DNA of 59,138 nucleotides, taken from assembly GCA_028293805.1 (NCBI GenBank), contig JAQGOC010000147.1, positions 1 to 59,138 of the forward strand, in the 5' to 3' direction. Source of the DNA: Gammaproteobacteria bacterium. GTDB taxonomy: Bacteria > Pseudomonadota > Gammaproteobacteria > Steroidobacterales > Steroidobacteraceae. A model generated the notes under the pieces. The model was not told the origin of the DNA. It ran no database searches and saw only the letters and a list, made by a program, of their open reading frames with translations. Position numbers and translations under genes: made by a program. Positions 35,476 to 45,500 of this stretch are shown piece after piece (within the stretch, counting starts at the first letter, position 1; every line of letters begins with the position of its first letter).

Positions 35476-37022
35476 TGAGCCACATTCGGCCTGTTGCGCC
35501 TGCGCGCCGCCGGACACCGCTGCTGCAGGCAGTGCTCGCCGCCGCAGGGCTGGCGATTATGGGGCAGGGCGTGGCCTGGGCGGCCGGCTCGCTCGTGGAG
35601 GTTGCGAAGTCCAATGACGGCGCCGCGGCTCTCGCGCTCGTCAGGGACAAGGCCGATGTGAATGCCGCCGAGCCCGACGGTACGACGCCCCTGCACTGGG
35701 CCGTCTACCACGACGACGTCCCGCTGGTCGAAAGTCTCCTGAAAGCCGGCGCTAATCCTTCGGCCGCGAACCGGTACGGCTCGACTCCCCTGTTGGAGGC
35801 GGCGGTGACCGGTGATCCGCTCGTGATCGAGCGCTTGCTGCACGCAGGCGCCAAGCCCGATTCGGCAAACGCCGATGGGCAGACGGCGCTGATGATTCTC
35901 GCGCGTACGAGCAACGTCGACGCCGTCAAGCTTCTCCTGCGTCACGGTGCGAACGTCAACGCGTCCGAGCACTGGCATGAGCAGACCGCTCTCATGTGGG
36001 CGGCGGCGCAGAGCCAACCCGCGATGGTGAAGCTGCTCCTGCAGCACGGAGCGAAGGCCGATGCGCGCTCGATGCTCAATCATTGGCAGAGAATGGTGAC
36101 CGCCGAGCCGCGCGCGCAGATGCGTTCCGTCGGCGGACTGACACCGTTGCTGTACGCGGCGCGGCAAGGGTGCCTGGAATGCGTGAAACACCTCGTCAAG
36201 GCCCGGGCGGATGTAAACCTGCCCGATCCGGAAGGCGTGACTCCCATGATCATGGCAGTGACCAACTTCCATTTCGATATCGCAGCGTATCTTCTGACCC
36301 AAAAAGCCAACCCCAACACGTGGGACTGGTGGGGCCGTACGCCGCTGTGGGCGGCGGTGGACCTCAACACGATTCCGCATGGCGGCCGGCCGGACCGGCC
36401 CTCGCTGGATGAGACGACCAGCATCAAAATGATCGAGCTGCTCCTCGAGGCGGGTGCAAATCCCAATGCGCAGCTGAAACTCTTTCCGCCCTATCGGGCG
36501 GTAGGGCCGGATCGTGGCGCCGATCTCGAGCTCACGATGGGCGCAACGCCCCTGCTGCGTGCAGCGAAGGCGGCCGATGTGCCGGCCATCCGCCTGCTGC
36601 TCGCACATGGCGCGAATCCCAACCTGCCCAACGTCCACGGCTTCACGCCGATCATGATGGCGGCCGGCCTCGGCTCGAACGAGATAGACACGCGCGGCCG
36701 TTTCAAGACCCAGGCTCAGCAGGTCGAGTCGATTGACCTGCTCGTCAAGGCGGGTGCCGACGTCAATGCCCATGAGACCAGGACCGGACAGACTGCGCTG
36801 CATGGCGCGGCTCTATTCGGCTACGATGATGTCGTGAAGACCCTGGTCGCGTATAAGGCCGACCCGGGAGCGAAGGACGCCAAAGGGATGACGCCCGTCG
36901 ATTCCGCGCTGGGTCGGGCCGGTGGACATGGGCGTGGCGGCACGAGTATCGAAGTCCACGAAGCCACCGCAGCGCTCATCAAACAGTTGCTGACCGACGC
37001 GCCGGCAGCGCGCCCGCTGTAA
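35475..37022 (+). CDS. Exported ankyrin-repeat protein, copy B
   Basis: The 515-residue protein has a signal peptide (RRTPLLQAVLAAAGLAIMGQGVAWA, about residues 12-36) followed by about ten ankyrin repeats. Examples are DGTTPLHWAVYHDDVPLVESLLKAGAN, DGQTALMILARTSNVDAVKLLLRHGAN and TGQTALHGAALFGYDDVVKTLVAYKAD. The odd inter-repeat inserts match copy A: LNHWQRMVTAEPRAQM, GGRPDRPSLDETTS and the Phe-Lys-rich GRFKTQAQQVES. It is translationally coupled to DUF1552 copy B. The array probably binds partner proteins of the module in the periplasm. Conservation of the inserts between copies suggests that they, not just the repeats, carry function. Confidence 0.88.
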   Translation: MSHIRPVAPARRRTPLLQAVLAAAGLAIMGQGVAWAAGSLVEVAKSNDGAAALALVRDKADVNAAEPDGTTPLHWAVYHDDVPLVESLLKAGANPSAANRYGSTPLLEAAVTGDPLVIERLLHAGAKPDSANADGQTALMILARTSNVDAVKLLLRHGANVNASEHWHEQTALMWAAAQSQPAMVKLLLQHGAKADARSMLNHWQRMVTAEPRAQMRSVGGLTPLLYAARQGCLECVKHLVKARADVNLPDPEGVTPMIMAVTNFHFDIAAYLLTQKANPNTWDWWGRTPLWAAVDLNTIPHGGRPDRPSLDETTSIKMIELLLEAGANPNAQLKLFPPYRAVGPDRGADLELTMGATPLLRAAKAADVPAIRLLLAHGANPNLPNVHGFTPIMMAAGLGSNEIDTRGRFKTQAQQVESIDLLVKAGADVNAHETRTGQTALHGAALFGYDDVVKTLVAYKADPGAKDAKGMTPVDSALGRAGGHGRGGTSIEVHEATAALIKQLLTDAPAARPL

Positions 37023-37073
37023 TTGCACCGCGTGAGATGCGGCCCGCATGAGACCCTAACGAGATGAACGAGT

Positions 37074-37781
37074 ATGGCGGAAGCGAGCAAGGCGCAAGAT
37101 AGACGACTCGTGTGGGATCTGCCGCTGCGGCTGTTTCACTGGCTGTTCGCAGCCGGTATTTTTGCGGCCTGGGCGACTGCCAAGGCAGGCTTCGACTGGA
37201 TGCAGTGGCATTTCTATCTGGGCTACGGGCTCATCGGGCTGCTGGTGTTCCGGATCATCTGGGGATTCTTCGGCCCGCGGCACGCACGCTTCAGCAGTTT
37301 CCTCAGGAAACCCTCGGCGGTATGGCTCTACGTGCAGAGCCTGCTCAGCAGGAGCGGCGCGCAGAGCATCGGCCACAATCCGGTGGGCGGCCTGATGGTG
37401 CTCCTGATGATCGTGCTGGTTGCCGTTCAGGCGGCCACCGGACTTTTCACGACGGACGATGTCGTGTGGGCCGGCCCTTATAACCCGGCGGTCAGCAAGA
37501 GCACGGCGAGCTGGCTGTCCACCGTGCACAACCTGAATTTCAACGTCATCCTGGGCGCGATCGGGCTGCACCTCGCGGCGATCGCCTTCTACGGCTTCGT
37601 CAAGCAGCAGAATCTCGTCGTGCCCATGCTGACGGGCCACAAGCCGGCGACGCTCATTCCGGCGCACGAGGCCATCAGCAGCTCCGAACTGCTGAAGGCC
37701 GTGATCGTGAGCGCGATCAGCGGCGGGTTCGTCTATTGGCTCGTGACTCACGCGCCACCGGCGACGGACAGTCTCTACTGA
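37074..37781 (+). CDS. Cytochrome b561 / Ni-Fe hydrogenase b-type membrane protein
   Basis: The 235-residue inner-membrane protein has four main membrane segments plus a C-terminal anchor. Haem-ligand candidates are His22 (LRLFHWLFAAG), His46 (MQWHFYLGYG), a His in GHNPVGGLMVLLMIV, and histidines in STVHNLNFNVILGAIGLHLAAI. This is the pattern of the cytochrome b561 domain that passes electrons between quinones and periplasmic c-type cytochromes. It follows ankyrin copy B by 51 bp on the same strand and converges with a cytochrome c' gene, a pairing (b561 plus c') common in Proteobacteria. It could link the haem-bearing DUF1592 proteins to the quinone pool; that link is inferred. Confidence 0.85.
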   Translation: MAEASKAQDRRLVWDLPLRLFHWLFAAGIFAAWATAKAGFDWMQWHFYLGYGLIGLLVFRIIWGFFGPRHARFSSFLRKPSAVWLYVQSLLSRSGAQSIGHNPVGGLMVLLMIVLVAVQAATGLFTTDDVVWAGPYNPAVSKSTASWLSTVHNLNFNVILGAIGLHLAAIAFYGFVKQQNLVVPMLTGHKPATLIPAHEAISSSELLKAVIVSAISGGFVYWLVTHAPPATDSLY

Positions 37782-37791
37782 GCCGGCGGCG

Positions 37792-37847
37792 CCTGGCTCG
37801 CCGCGCCTAGCCGGCCGCGCCTAGCCGGCCGCACCTAGCCGGCCGCA
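37792..37847. repeat. Tandem 14-bp repeat between convergent cytochrome genes
   Basis: Three near-identical units of CCTAGCCGGCCGCR lie at 37806-37819, 37820-37833 and 37834-37847, with a degenerate fourth unit at 37792-37805 (three mismatches). Each unit carries the palindrome CGGCCG and the tetramer CTAG. It occupies the 101-bp gap between the cytochrome b561 stop and the cytochrome c' stop. Adjacent units can pair, so it may act as a transcription barrier; copy-number variation is likely. Confidence 0.85.
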
Positions 37848-37882
37848 CCTGCCCAACATCGGTTGACAGGCCGCCGACCGGT

Positions 37883-38368
37883 TTACTTGTTGCGGTAGTT
37901 GTCGTGGCAGCCGCCGCAGGCCTTGCCGACGGCGCCGGCGGCCTTCAGCGTGGCGCCCTTTTCGCCCGTCTTGGCCGCCTCGCCCAGAGCGGTGGCGGCC
38001 TTGACCAGGTCGTCGGCCTTCGCGGCGAAGTCGGCCTGATTGGTCCAGATTCCGTCCTGCGCCTTCGTTTTCAGGGTCGTGAACTTGCGCGTATCGGTCT
38101 GAAACACATCCGGCAACATCGTGCCCAGCTGTGCGATGTGCGTCGCGCTCTTCTGCGCCACGGCGGCGTCGAATGGAACTTTGTTCTTCAACATCCCACC
38201 CAGCGGAGCCATGTACATCCCCATGACCTTGAGCAGTCCCTGCCGGAGCTCGACTGCCTGCTGCGCGGCCTGTTCGGGTGTCGGCGGAGCGGCATCCTGT
38301 GCCAGAACGGCGGACGCGGCAGTGATTGAGCACAACGCGATCAGGCTCGACTTCGCAATACGTTTCAT
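37883..38368 (-). CDS. Cytochrome c' (class II)
   Basis: The 161-residue protein has a signal peptide (KRIAKSSLIALCSITAASAVLAQ, residues 2-24) and a four-helix-bundle body with the C-terminal haem site C151-G-G-C154-H155 followed by DNYR, the class II cytochrome c' signature. RQGLLKVMGMYMAPLGGMLKNK forms helix A. It is a periplasmic pentacoordinate haem protein; family members bind NO or CO or shuttle electrons. It converges with the b561-type gene across the tandem repeat. It is not obviously part of the LysR/IorAB unit upstream. Confidence 0.92.
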   Translation of the reverse strand: MKRIAKSSLIALCSITAASAVLAQDAAPPTPEQAAQQAVELRQGLLKVMGMYMAPLGGMLKNKVPFDAAVAQKSATHIAQLGTMLPDVFQTDTRKFTTLKTKAQDGIWTNQADFAAKADDLVKAATALGEAAKTGEKGATLKAAGAVGKACGGCHDNYRNK

Positions 38369-38526
38369 TCGACGGGTCCCCTCTTAGGGCAATCGTGACA
38401 GTGCCGGCAGTTTAACCAAAGGCGACGCGTGCGGCGAGACGCCCCCGGCTTCGATAGCGGCCGAATGTCGGGAAAAGGTGCTTGTCTCGTTTGAATAACA
38501 ATGTACGGCGGCCGCGCTCCATGAGG

Positions 38527-39534
38527 TCAGGAGCTACGGCGCTCCTGCAGCGCGCCATCCATGGGCTGCTGTCGGGTGCCGCGGCACTGCGAGTCGCTGA
38601 CCTCCCGCGCGAGCATCGGGTGGATGTCGCGATCCCAGTACGGCTCCTCCGGCCCGAAAACCCCGACGAGGTAATCGACGAATGCGCGCACCTTGACGGG
38701 CACGAGGCGGCGGCCCGAATACACCGCGTAGATGTTGACATCCATGGCGCTCCCATAGGACGGCATCACCCGCCTGAGGACACCGCGCTTGAGCTCGGCG
38801 CTGACGTCCCACGTCGAGCGGAAACCGATGCCGAGTCCGCTTACGACGGCCTCCCGTACGACCTCGCTCGAGTTGGTCTCGAGAACGGTGTGCGGTTTGA
38901 ACACGACCGGCCCTTGCGTTCCTTCCAGGCGCCACGTGATCTGCGGGCCGGCGGCCAGGAGCCGATGGCGCTGCAGATCCACGAGGTCGCGCGGCTCGCC
39001 GTGTTTCTCCAGGTAAAGGGGCGAGGCGCACAGCACTCTGCGATTCGGGGCCAGCCGGCGTGCCACGAGGCTCGAATCCGGCAGGGTGCCGATGCGCAGG
39101 GCCATATCGAAGCTGCCCGCGACGAGGTCCACATAGTCGTCGCTGAGATCCACGAGCATCCTCAGCTCCGGATTCGCATCCAGAAACGGCTTGAGGCGCG
39201 GCGCGACATGCAGTCGGCCAAATGCGGTCGGCAATGATACCTTCAGTACGCCGCGCGGCCGCTCGCTGTCGATCGCGGCGAAGTTCTCGGCGTCCTCGAC
39301 CGCCGCAAGCACGGCCACCACGCGCTCGAAAAAGCTCTGGCCCACCTGCGTCGGGGTGAGGCGGCGAGTCGTTCTCTGCAGCAGTCTCACTCCGAGGCGC
39401 TCTTCCAGGCGGGTGAGACGCTTGGATATCATGGCCGGGGAGGAATGCAGCTCCCGGGCCGCCGCCGAGAGGCTGCCGGCCTTGATGACGCGGGCGAAGA
39501 TCTCGTAGTCGAACAGATTGGTGATCTTGTCCAA
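38527..39534 (-). CDS. LysR-family transcriptional regulator
   Basis: The 335-residue protein has an N-terminal winged helix-turn-helix (FDYEIFARVIKAGSLSAAARELHSSPAMISKRLTRLEERLGVRLLQRTTRRLTPT, residues 8-63) and a periplasmic-binding-protein-like effector domain (GVLKVSLPTAFGRLHV, DLVAGSFDMALRIGTLPDSSL). It diverges from iorA with 212 bp between the start codons, the classical LysR arrangement, so it probably regulates iorAB. A candidate site lies at 39593-39605. The C-terminal 30 residues are polar and non-conserved. Ligand unknown. Confidence 0.9.
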   Translation of the reverse strand: MDKITNLFDYEIFARVIKAGSLSAAARELHSSPAMISKRLTRLEERLGVRLLQRTTRRLTPTQVGQSFFERVVAVLAAVEDAENFAAIDSERPRGVLKVSLPTAFGRLHVAPRLKPFLDANPELRMLVDLSDDYVDLVAGSFDMALRIGTLPDSSLVARRLAPNRRVLCASPLYLEKHGEPRDLVDLQRHRLLAAGPQITWRLEGTQGPVVFKPHTVLETNSSEVVREAVVSGLGIGFRSTWDVSAELKRGVLRRVMPSYGSAMDVNIYAVYSGRRLVPVKVRAFVDYLVGVFGPEEPYWDRDIHPMLAREVSDSQCRGTRQQPMDGALQERRSS

Positions 39535-39592
39535 GGAAGGGCCTCCCGGTCAGATTTTGGGGAAGACGCTCGCGCGCCGCGGGTCAGGACGG

Positions 39593-39605
39593 ATTCTTTC
39601 AGAAT
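39593..39605. promoter_or_regulatory. Inverted repeat ATTCT-TTC-AGAAT in the lysR/iorA divergent promoter
   Basis: A perfect 5-3-5 inverted repeat lies 58 bp upstream of the LysR-gene start and 141 bp upstream of iorA. LysR-type proteins bind such short dyads near their own promoter. It is the only good dyad I found in this gap. Confidence 0.38.
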
Positions 39606-39746
39606 TGGAAAGGCTAGTTTGCCGAAACACGACTTGTCACCGCGTGATGGATTGTCCCCCGATGAGCCGGGCCGGGCCCGGGAAGAGGGAATAAGCTCTC
39701 GCCCGGCATTTCTGCGGACGCAGTGACTGGTCCTTTTGGGGGAAAA

Positions 39747-40226
39747 ATGGCGTACACGATCAAGGTAAACGGCACGGCTCGCACGGTCGATGCGGATGGC
39801 GACACGCCGCTGCTGTGGGTTCTGCGCGATGTCCTGGACCTCAAGGGAAGCAAGTTCGGCTGCGGCATGGGACTGTGCGGCGCCTGCACGGTGCACCTGG
39901 CAGGCGCACCGATCCGCTCCTGCGTAACGCCCATCGCGGCCGTCGACTCGAAGGACATCACCACCATCGAGGCGATCGGCGACACGCCGACAGGACGGAA
40001 GGTGCAGGCCGCGTGGCTCGATCTCGATGTCATGCAGTGCGGTTATTGCCAGGCAGGCCAGATCATGTCGGCGACCGCGCTGCTCACCCGCAAGCCGCAG
40101 CCCACCGACCAGGATATCGACGACGCCATGAGCGGCAACATCTGCCGTTGCGCCACTTACACCCGCATTCGCGCCGCCATCAAGCAGGCCGCGGGCCTGC
40201 CGACCGCCGACACGAGAGAGGTCTGA
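39747..40226 (+). CDS. iorA: (2Fe-2S)-binding subunit of a molybdenum hydroxylase (IorA-like)
   Basis: The 159-residue protein carries two [2Fe-2S] clusters: the plant-ferredoxin type with C39, C44, C47 and C59 ([22 protein letters not shown]) and the helical type with C98, C101, C133 and C135 ([20 protein letters not shown]). It is the small subunit of isoquinoline-1-oxidoreductase-like enzymes and passes electrons away from the Mo centre. The start MAYTIKV at 39747 is preceded by GGGGG; an upstream GTG is less likely. It precedes iorB by 2 bp. No FAD subunit is present, matching the IorAB two-subunit type whose electrons go to a cytochrome. Confidence 0.92.
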   Translation: MAYTIKVNGTARTVDADGDTPLLWVLRDVLDLKGSKFGCGMGLCGACTVHLAGAPIRSCVTPIAAVDSKDITTIEAIGDTPTGRKVQAAWLDLDVMQCGYCQAGQIMSATALLTRKPQPTDQDIDDAMSGNICRCATYTRIRAAIKQAAGLPTADTREV

Positions 40227-40228
40227 TC

Positions 40229-42514
40229 ATGGCTGCTGTCAACATCGTCGCCACCGGTGAGAGCGGCGGCATGACCGAAGAAACCGGCTCGGGCTTCTCG
40301 CGCCGGAGCTTTCTCGCGGCCAGCGCATTTGCCGGCGGCGGCCTGTTACTGGATTTCAGCGTATCGGCAGCCGCGTCGGCCGCTCCGGGGCAACCAGACA
40401 TGGCCGCCGCCACCGTCAACGCCTATATCCGCATCACGCCGGACGACATTGTGACGATCCAGGCAAAAAACCCGGAGATCGGCCAAGGCGTCAAGACCAT
40501 GCTGCCGATGCTCATCGCCGAGGAGCTCGACGTCGACTGGAAGAATGTCCGCACCGAGATGGCCGTGCTCGATCCGGCTAAATACGGTCCGCAGTTCGCA
40601 GGCGGCAGCTTCACGACCCCGATGAACTACGACCCGCTGCGCCGGGCAGGCGCCGCGGGCCGGCAGATGCTGGTCGCAGCCGCTGCACAGACGTGGCACG
40701 TTCCGGAAGCCGAGTGCGAGACGACGCCCGGGGTCGTGCATCACAAGCCTACCGGACGGACGCTCAAGTACGGCGCTTTGGCGGCCAAGGCGAGCAAGCT
40801 GCCGCCGCCGGACTTGAAGACGGTGAAACTGAAGGATCCGAAGGACTTCCGCATCATTGGACAGGCCATCGGCGGCGTCGACAGCCCGCTCATCGTGGCG
40901 GGCAAGCCGATCTTCGGCATCGACGTGAGCGTGCCCGGCATGCGCTATGCCGTCTATGAGAAATGCCCCGTACATGGCGGCACCGTCGTGAGCGCGAATG
41001 TCGATGCCATCAAGGCTCTGCCGGGTGTGCGCGACGCATTTGTGCTAAAGACGTCCGCCGTCGGTCCCGCCCCCTTCGCCGGGATGCAGGTCGGAGCGCT
41101 CGACGGCGTTGCAATCGTTGCCGATACCTGGTGGCAGGCCAACAAGGCGTTGGAAAAGCTCGTGGTACAGTGGGACGAGGGCCCGGCTGCGACCCAGAGC
41201 AGCGCGGGATTCGCCAGGCAGGCTGCCGAACTCGCCAAACAGGCGCCCACGAAGATCGTGCGCTCTGACGGAGATACCAAGGGCGCGCTGGCCGGCGCGG
41301 CGCAGACCGTGCAGGCCTCCTACTTTTATCCTTTTCTCGCGCACGTGCCCTTGGAGCCGCAGAACTGCACCGCGCACTTTCATGATGGCAAGGTCGAGAT
41401 CTGGGCGCCGACGCAGAACCCCGGCGCCGGACGCACTCTCGTCGCCAAAACTCTGGGCATCCCCGATACCGACGTTACGATCCATATCATCCGTTGCGGG
41501 GGCGGCTTCGGGCGACGGCTCGCCAGCGACTTCATCGTGCAGGCCGCAATGATTTCCAGGCAGGCCGGCGCGCCCGTCAAACTGCTGTGGAATCGCAAGC
41601 AGGACATCGCGCATGACATGTATCGCCCGGCGGGCTTCCATTACTTCACTGCCGGGCTGGATGCGAAGGGCAAACTCGTCGCTTTGCGCGATCATCTCGT
41701 CACCTTCGGCGAAGGCAATAAATTCAACGACAGCGCCACGATATCCCCGACGGAATTTCCGGCACGGCTGCTCGAGAATCTCGAGTTCGGCATGTCGGCG
41801 ATGCCGCTCGGCTTGCCGACCGGGCCGTTGCGAGCTCCCGGCAGCAACGGCCTTGCGTTCGCCTTTCAGGGCTTTCTGGACGAAGTCGCGCATGCCGCGA
41901 AACAGGATCCGCTGCAGTTCCGTATCGACCTGTTGGGTGCGCCGCGGGTGCTGCCGACACCGCCGGGACCCTTCGGACCGGCGCCGGGCTTCGATACCGG
42001 CCGTATGGTGGGCGTGCTCGAGCTCGTGAGGGAAAAATCCGGATGGGGCAAGCAGACGTTCGCCAAGGGCACGGGCCTGGGCGTGGCCTGCTACTACTCG
42101 CATCTGGGCTACTTCGCCGAGGTGGTAAAGGCGACTGTCGACTCCGCGGGCGCGGTCCGCGTCGACAAAGTCTGGATCGCCGCGGATGTGGGCAGCCCGA
42201 TCATCAACCCGAGCGGCGCGTTGAACCAGGTGCAGGGCTCGGCTCTGGACGGCATCGGGGCCGCGCTGGGACAGGCGATCACCGTCGAGCGCGGGCGCGT
42301 GGTGCAGACCAACTTCCACGATCTGCCGCTGCTGCGCATGAATCAGGCGCCGCCGCTGGAAGTGCATTTCCGCACGACAGACAACCCGCCGACGGGCTTG
42401 GGCGAACCGGCGCTGCCGCCGGTGATTCCGGCGCTCGTCAACGCGATCTACGCCGCGACCGGCAAGCGCGTGCGCAAGCTGCCGATCGATCCGGCGGAGC
42501 TCAAATCAACCTGA
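40229..42514 (+). CDS. iorB: Molybdopterin-binding large subunit of a molybdenum hydroxylase (IorB-like)
   Basis: The 761-residue protein has a Tat signal (SRRSFLAASAFAGGGLLL, residues about 23-40), so the IorAB complex is exported folded. The xanthine-oxidase-family body is duplicated: KNPEIGQGVKTMLPMLIAEELDVDW, GGGFGRRLASDFIVQAA (Mo-cofactor loop), LRAPGSNGLAFAFQGFLDEVA and the catalytic Glu in GLGEPALPPVIPALVNAI. The enzyme hydroxylates an N-heterocycle or oxidises an aldehyde, with water as oxygen donor, in the periplasm. Membrane-bound aldehyde dehydrogenases of similar layout exist, so isoquinoline is not proven. The nearby cytochromes could accept its electrons. Confidence 0.9.
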   Translation: MAAVNIVATGESGGMTEETGSGFSRRSFLAASAFAGGGLLLDFSVSAAASAAPGQPDMAAATVNAYIRITPDDIVTIQAKNPEIGQGVKTMLPMLIAEELDVDWKNVRTEMAVLDPAKYGPQFAGGSFTTPMNYDPLRRAGAAGRQMLVAAAAQTWHVPEAECETTPGVVHHKPTGRTLKYGALAAKASKLPPPDLKTVKLKDPKDFRIIGQAIGGVDSPLIVAGKPIFGIDVSVPGMRYAVYEKCPVHGGTVVSANVDAIKALPGVRDAFVLKTSAVGPAPFAGMQVGALDGVAIVADTWWQANKALEKLVVQWDEGPAATQSSAGFARQAAELAKQAPTKIVRSDGDTKGALAGAAQTVQASYFYPFLAHVPLEPQNCTAHFHDGKVEIWAPTQNPGAGRTLVAKTLGIPDTDVTIHIIRCGGGFGRRLASDFIVQAAMISRQAGAPVKLLWNRKQDIAHDMYRPAGFHYFTAGLDAKGKLVALRDHLVTFGEGNKFNDSATISPTEFPARLLENLEFGMSAMPLGLPTGPLRAPGSNGLAFAFQGFLDEVAHAAKQDPLQFRIDLLGAPRVLPTPPGPFGPAPGFDTGRMVGVLELVREKSGWGKQTFAKGTGLGVACYYSHLGYFAEVVKATVDSAGAVRVDKVWIAADVGSPIINPSGALNQVQGSALDGIGAALGQAITVERGRVVQTNFHDLPLLRMNQAPPLEVHFRTTDNPPTGLGEPALPPVIPALVNAIYAATGKRVRKLPIDPAELKST

Positions 42515-42550
42515 CGTCCGGGTCAGGCAGACTGCGCACGGCCTCTCGGC

Positions 42551-45500
42551 TCAGGTGTCGAGAGCGGCCGCGGGTCTTTCCGCGGGGGCGGGGAGCGTGT
42601 GCGGCTCGTGTTCGGCGTGGCCGTCCTCGGTGGGCGTGGCGCCGCGAGGTTGGGCCCGGGTGCGCCAGCGCCGCATAGAGATGGCCCACCGGTCGAACCA
42701 GAGATAGATCACGGGAGTCGCGTAAAGAGTCAACACCTGGGAGGCGATCAGGCCGCCAATGATGGCGATGCCCAGCGGCCTGCGCAGTTCCGCGCCGACA
42801 CCGGCGCCGATGGCCAGCGGCACGGCTCCAAACAAGGCCGCCATCGTGGTCATCATGATCGGCCGGAAGCGCAGCAGGCAGCCCTCGCGGATCGCCGCCA
42901 GAGGCGACAGCCCCCGGTCGCGCTCCGCGGCCAGCGCGAAATCGATCATCATGATTGCGTTCTTCTTCACGATGCCGATGAGAAGGATGATGCCCACCAT
43001 GCCCATGATCGAAAGATCCTGCCCGCACAACAGGAGCGCCAATAAGGCGCCCACGCCGGCCGACGGGAGTGTCGAGATGATGGTGAGCGGATGCACCGCG
43101 CTCTCGTAGAGGACACCCAGCACGATATACACCGCGACCAGCGCGATGAAGATCAACCAAGGCTGTGTGCTCAGCGACTCTTGAAAAGCCTGCGCGGTCC
43201 CCTGGAACGAGCCGCTCAGCGTGGCGGGCTTGCCCGACTGCCGCTCGACGGCCCGGATGGCGTCTACCGCCTGACCGAGGCTCACCCCGGGAGCGAGATT
43301 GAACGACAGCGTGATGGCGGGAAACAGCGCCTGGTGGTTGATCGCGATCGGCGCAAGACCCTGCTGGACGCTCGCGAGGACACTGAGGGGAACGAGTTGG
43401 TTGGAAACGGACGAGCGTACGTACAGGTGCTTGAGCGAGTCGGTCGAGAGCTGGAAGCGGTGATCGACTTCTTCGATGACGTGATATTGATTGAGCTGCG
43501 TGAACAGTGTCGCGATCTGCCGCTGTCCGAAGGCGTCGTACAGCAGATCGTCGATCGCCTGCACGGTAATGCCGAGCCGGGACGCGGTATCCCGATCGAT
43601 CTTGATGGTCGCGCTCGCAGCGAGGGACTGCGCATCGGAGCTCACGTCGCGCAGTTGCGGCATCGCCGTGAATTTCCTGAGCAGAATGTCGGACCAGTTC
43701 GTCAGTTCCGCGATATCGCCATCCTGCAGAGTGTATTGATACTGCGCGGCGGAGAGGCGCCCGCCGACCTGAATGTCCTGCCGGATCTGCATGTAGAGCA
43801 CGATCCCCTCGACCGAGGCGGCGTGCCGCTTGAGGCGGGCCAGGACTTCAGCGGCCGTCGAGCCCCGCTCGTTGCGCGGCTTGAGATTGATGAAAAGGCG
43901 GGCCTGGCTCATCGTCGGGTTGTTGCCGATCCAGTAGTCGGCCGTGGCGACGTCAGGATCGGACGACACGATGCGGCCGAGCGCCTGCATGCGGTTGGCC
44001 ATTGCATCGAAGGAGATGTCGGGCGCCGCCTGGGCCGTGCCGACGATGAATCCCGAGTCGACGATCGGAAAGAAGCCTTTGGGCGCCACGACGTAGAGGA
44101 ACATCGACAGGAGGAGCGTGGCAATGGTGACCAGCAACATCTTCACCGGATGCGCGAGGACGCGGTCGAGCGTCCTTGCGTAGAAGCCGGCCACCGCTTC
44201 GAACATCCGCTCGGACCAGAGATATATCCTGCCATGCGTCTCGGCGGGCGCATGGCGGATGAGCCACGCGCACATCATCGGGGTCACAGTCAGCGAGATG
44301 ACACCCGAGATGAGAATGACAACCGTGACTGTCACGGCGAACTCTCTGAAAAGTCGACCGACAATGCCGCCCATCAGCAGGACGGGAATGAACACGGCGA
44401 TGAGCGACAAAGTCATGGAAATGATGGTGAAGCTCACTTCGCGGGAGCCATCGATGGCCGCTCGCAGCGGCCGTTTGCCGGCCTCGAGGTGGCGCATGAC
44501 ATTCTCGACCACGACGATCGCATCGTCCACGACGAAGCCCACGGCGATGGTCATGCCCATCAGCGAGATATTGTCCAGGCTGTAGTCCAGCAGGTGCATG
44601 ACACCGAATGCACCTATGAGCGACAGCGGTATCGCCACGCTGGGTATGATCGTGGCCCACAGATTGCGCACGAAAAAGAAGATCACCAGGATCACGAGCG
44701 CGATCGTGATCAGCATGGTGATCTGTACGTCCGTCACCGCCGCGCGAATGGTCTGAGTGCGATCGCCAACGAGGACGAGCTTGGCCGCCGGCGGCAGCGA
44801 GGCCGTCAGCTGCGGTAACCGTGCCTTGATCTGGTCGATCGTCTCCACGACGTTGTAGCCGGTCTGCTTGTGGATATCGATGATGATGGCGCGCTTGTCT
44901 TGCAGCCACGCCGCCTGTTGCACGTCTTCGGGGGCATCGACGACGTTGCCCAGGTCCTCCAGCCGGATCGGCGCCCCGTTCTTATAAGCGACGACAATGG
45001 ATTTGTAGCCGGCCGCCGTCATCACCTGATCGGTGGCATCGAGCACGACCGCACGGTGCGGGCCGGTCAGGCTGCCTTTGGGCCCGTTGACTGTCTGCAC
45101 AGCGACAATGCTGCGGATATCATCGAGAGTCAGGCCAAGCTGCGCCACTTTGTCCGGATCGAGCTGCACTCGCACTGCCGGACGCTGCTGGCCATGGAAG
45201 TCCACGAGCCCTACGCCGGGCATCTGGGAGATCTGCTGCGCAATGAAGTCCTCGGCGTAGCGATCGACTTCGGTCAGGGGCAATGTGTCCGAAGTGAGCG
45301 CGAGCTCTAGGACCGTGTAGTCGGCCGGATTCGTCTTGCGGTATGTCGGCGGATTGGGAAGATTCTTCGGCAGCAGGCCACCGGCAGCGCTGATCGCGGT
45401 CTGCACGTCCTGCGCGGCGCCGTCGATGGAGCGGCTCAGATCGAACTGCAGAGTGATCTGCGTGTTGCCCAGCGAGCTCGACGAGGTCATCTGCGTAATG

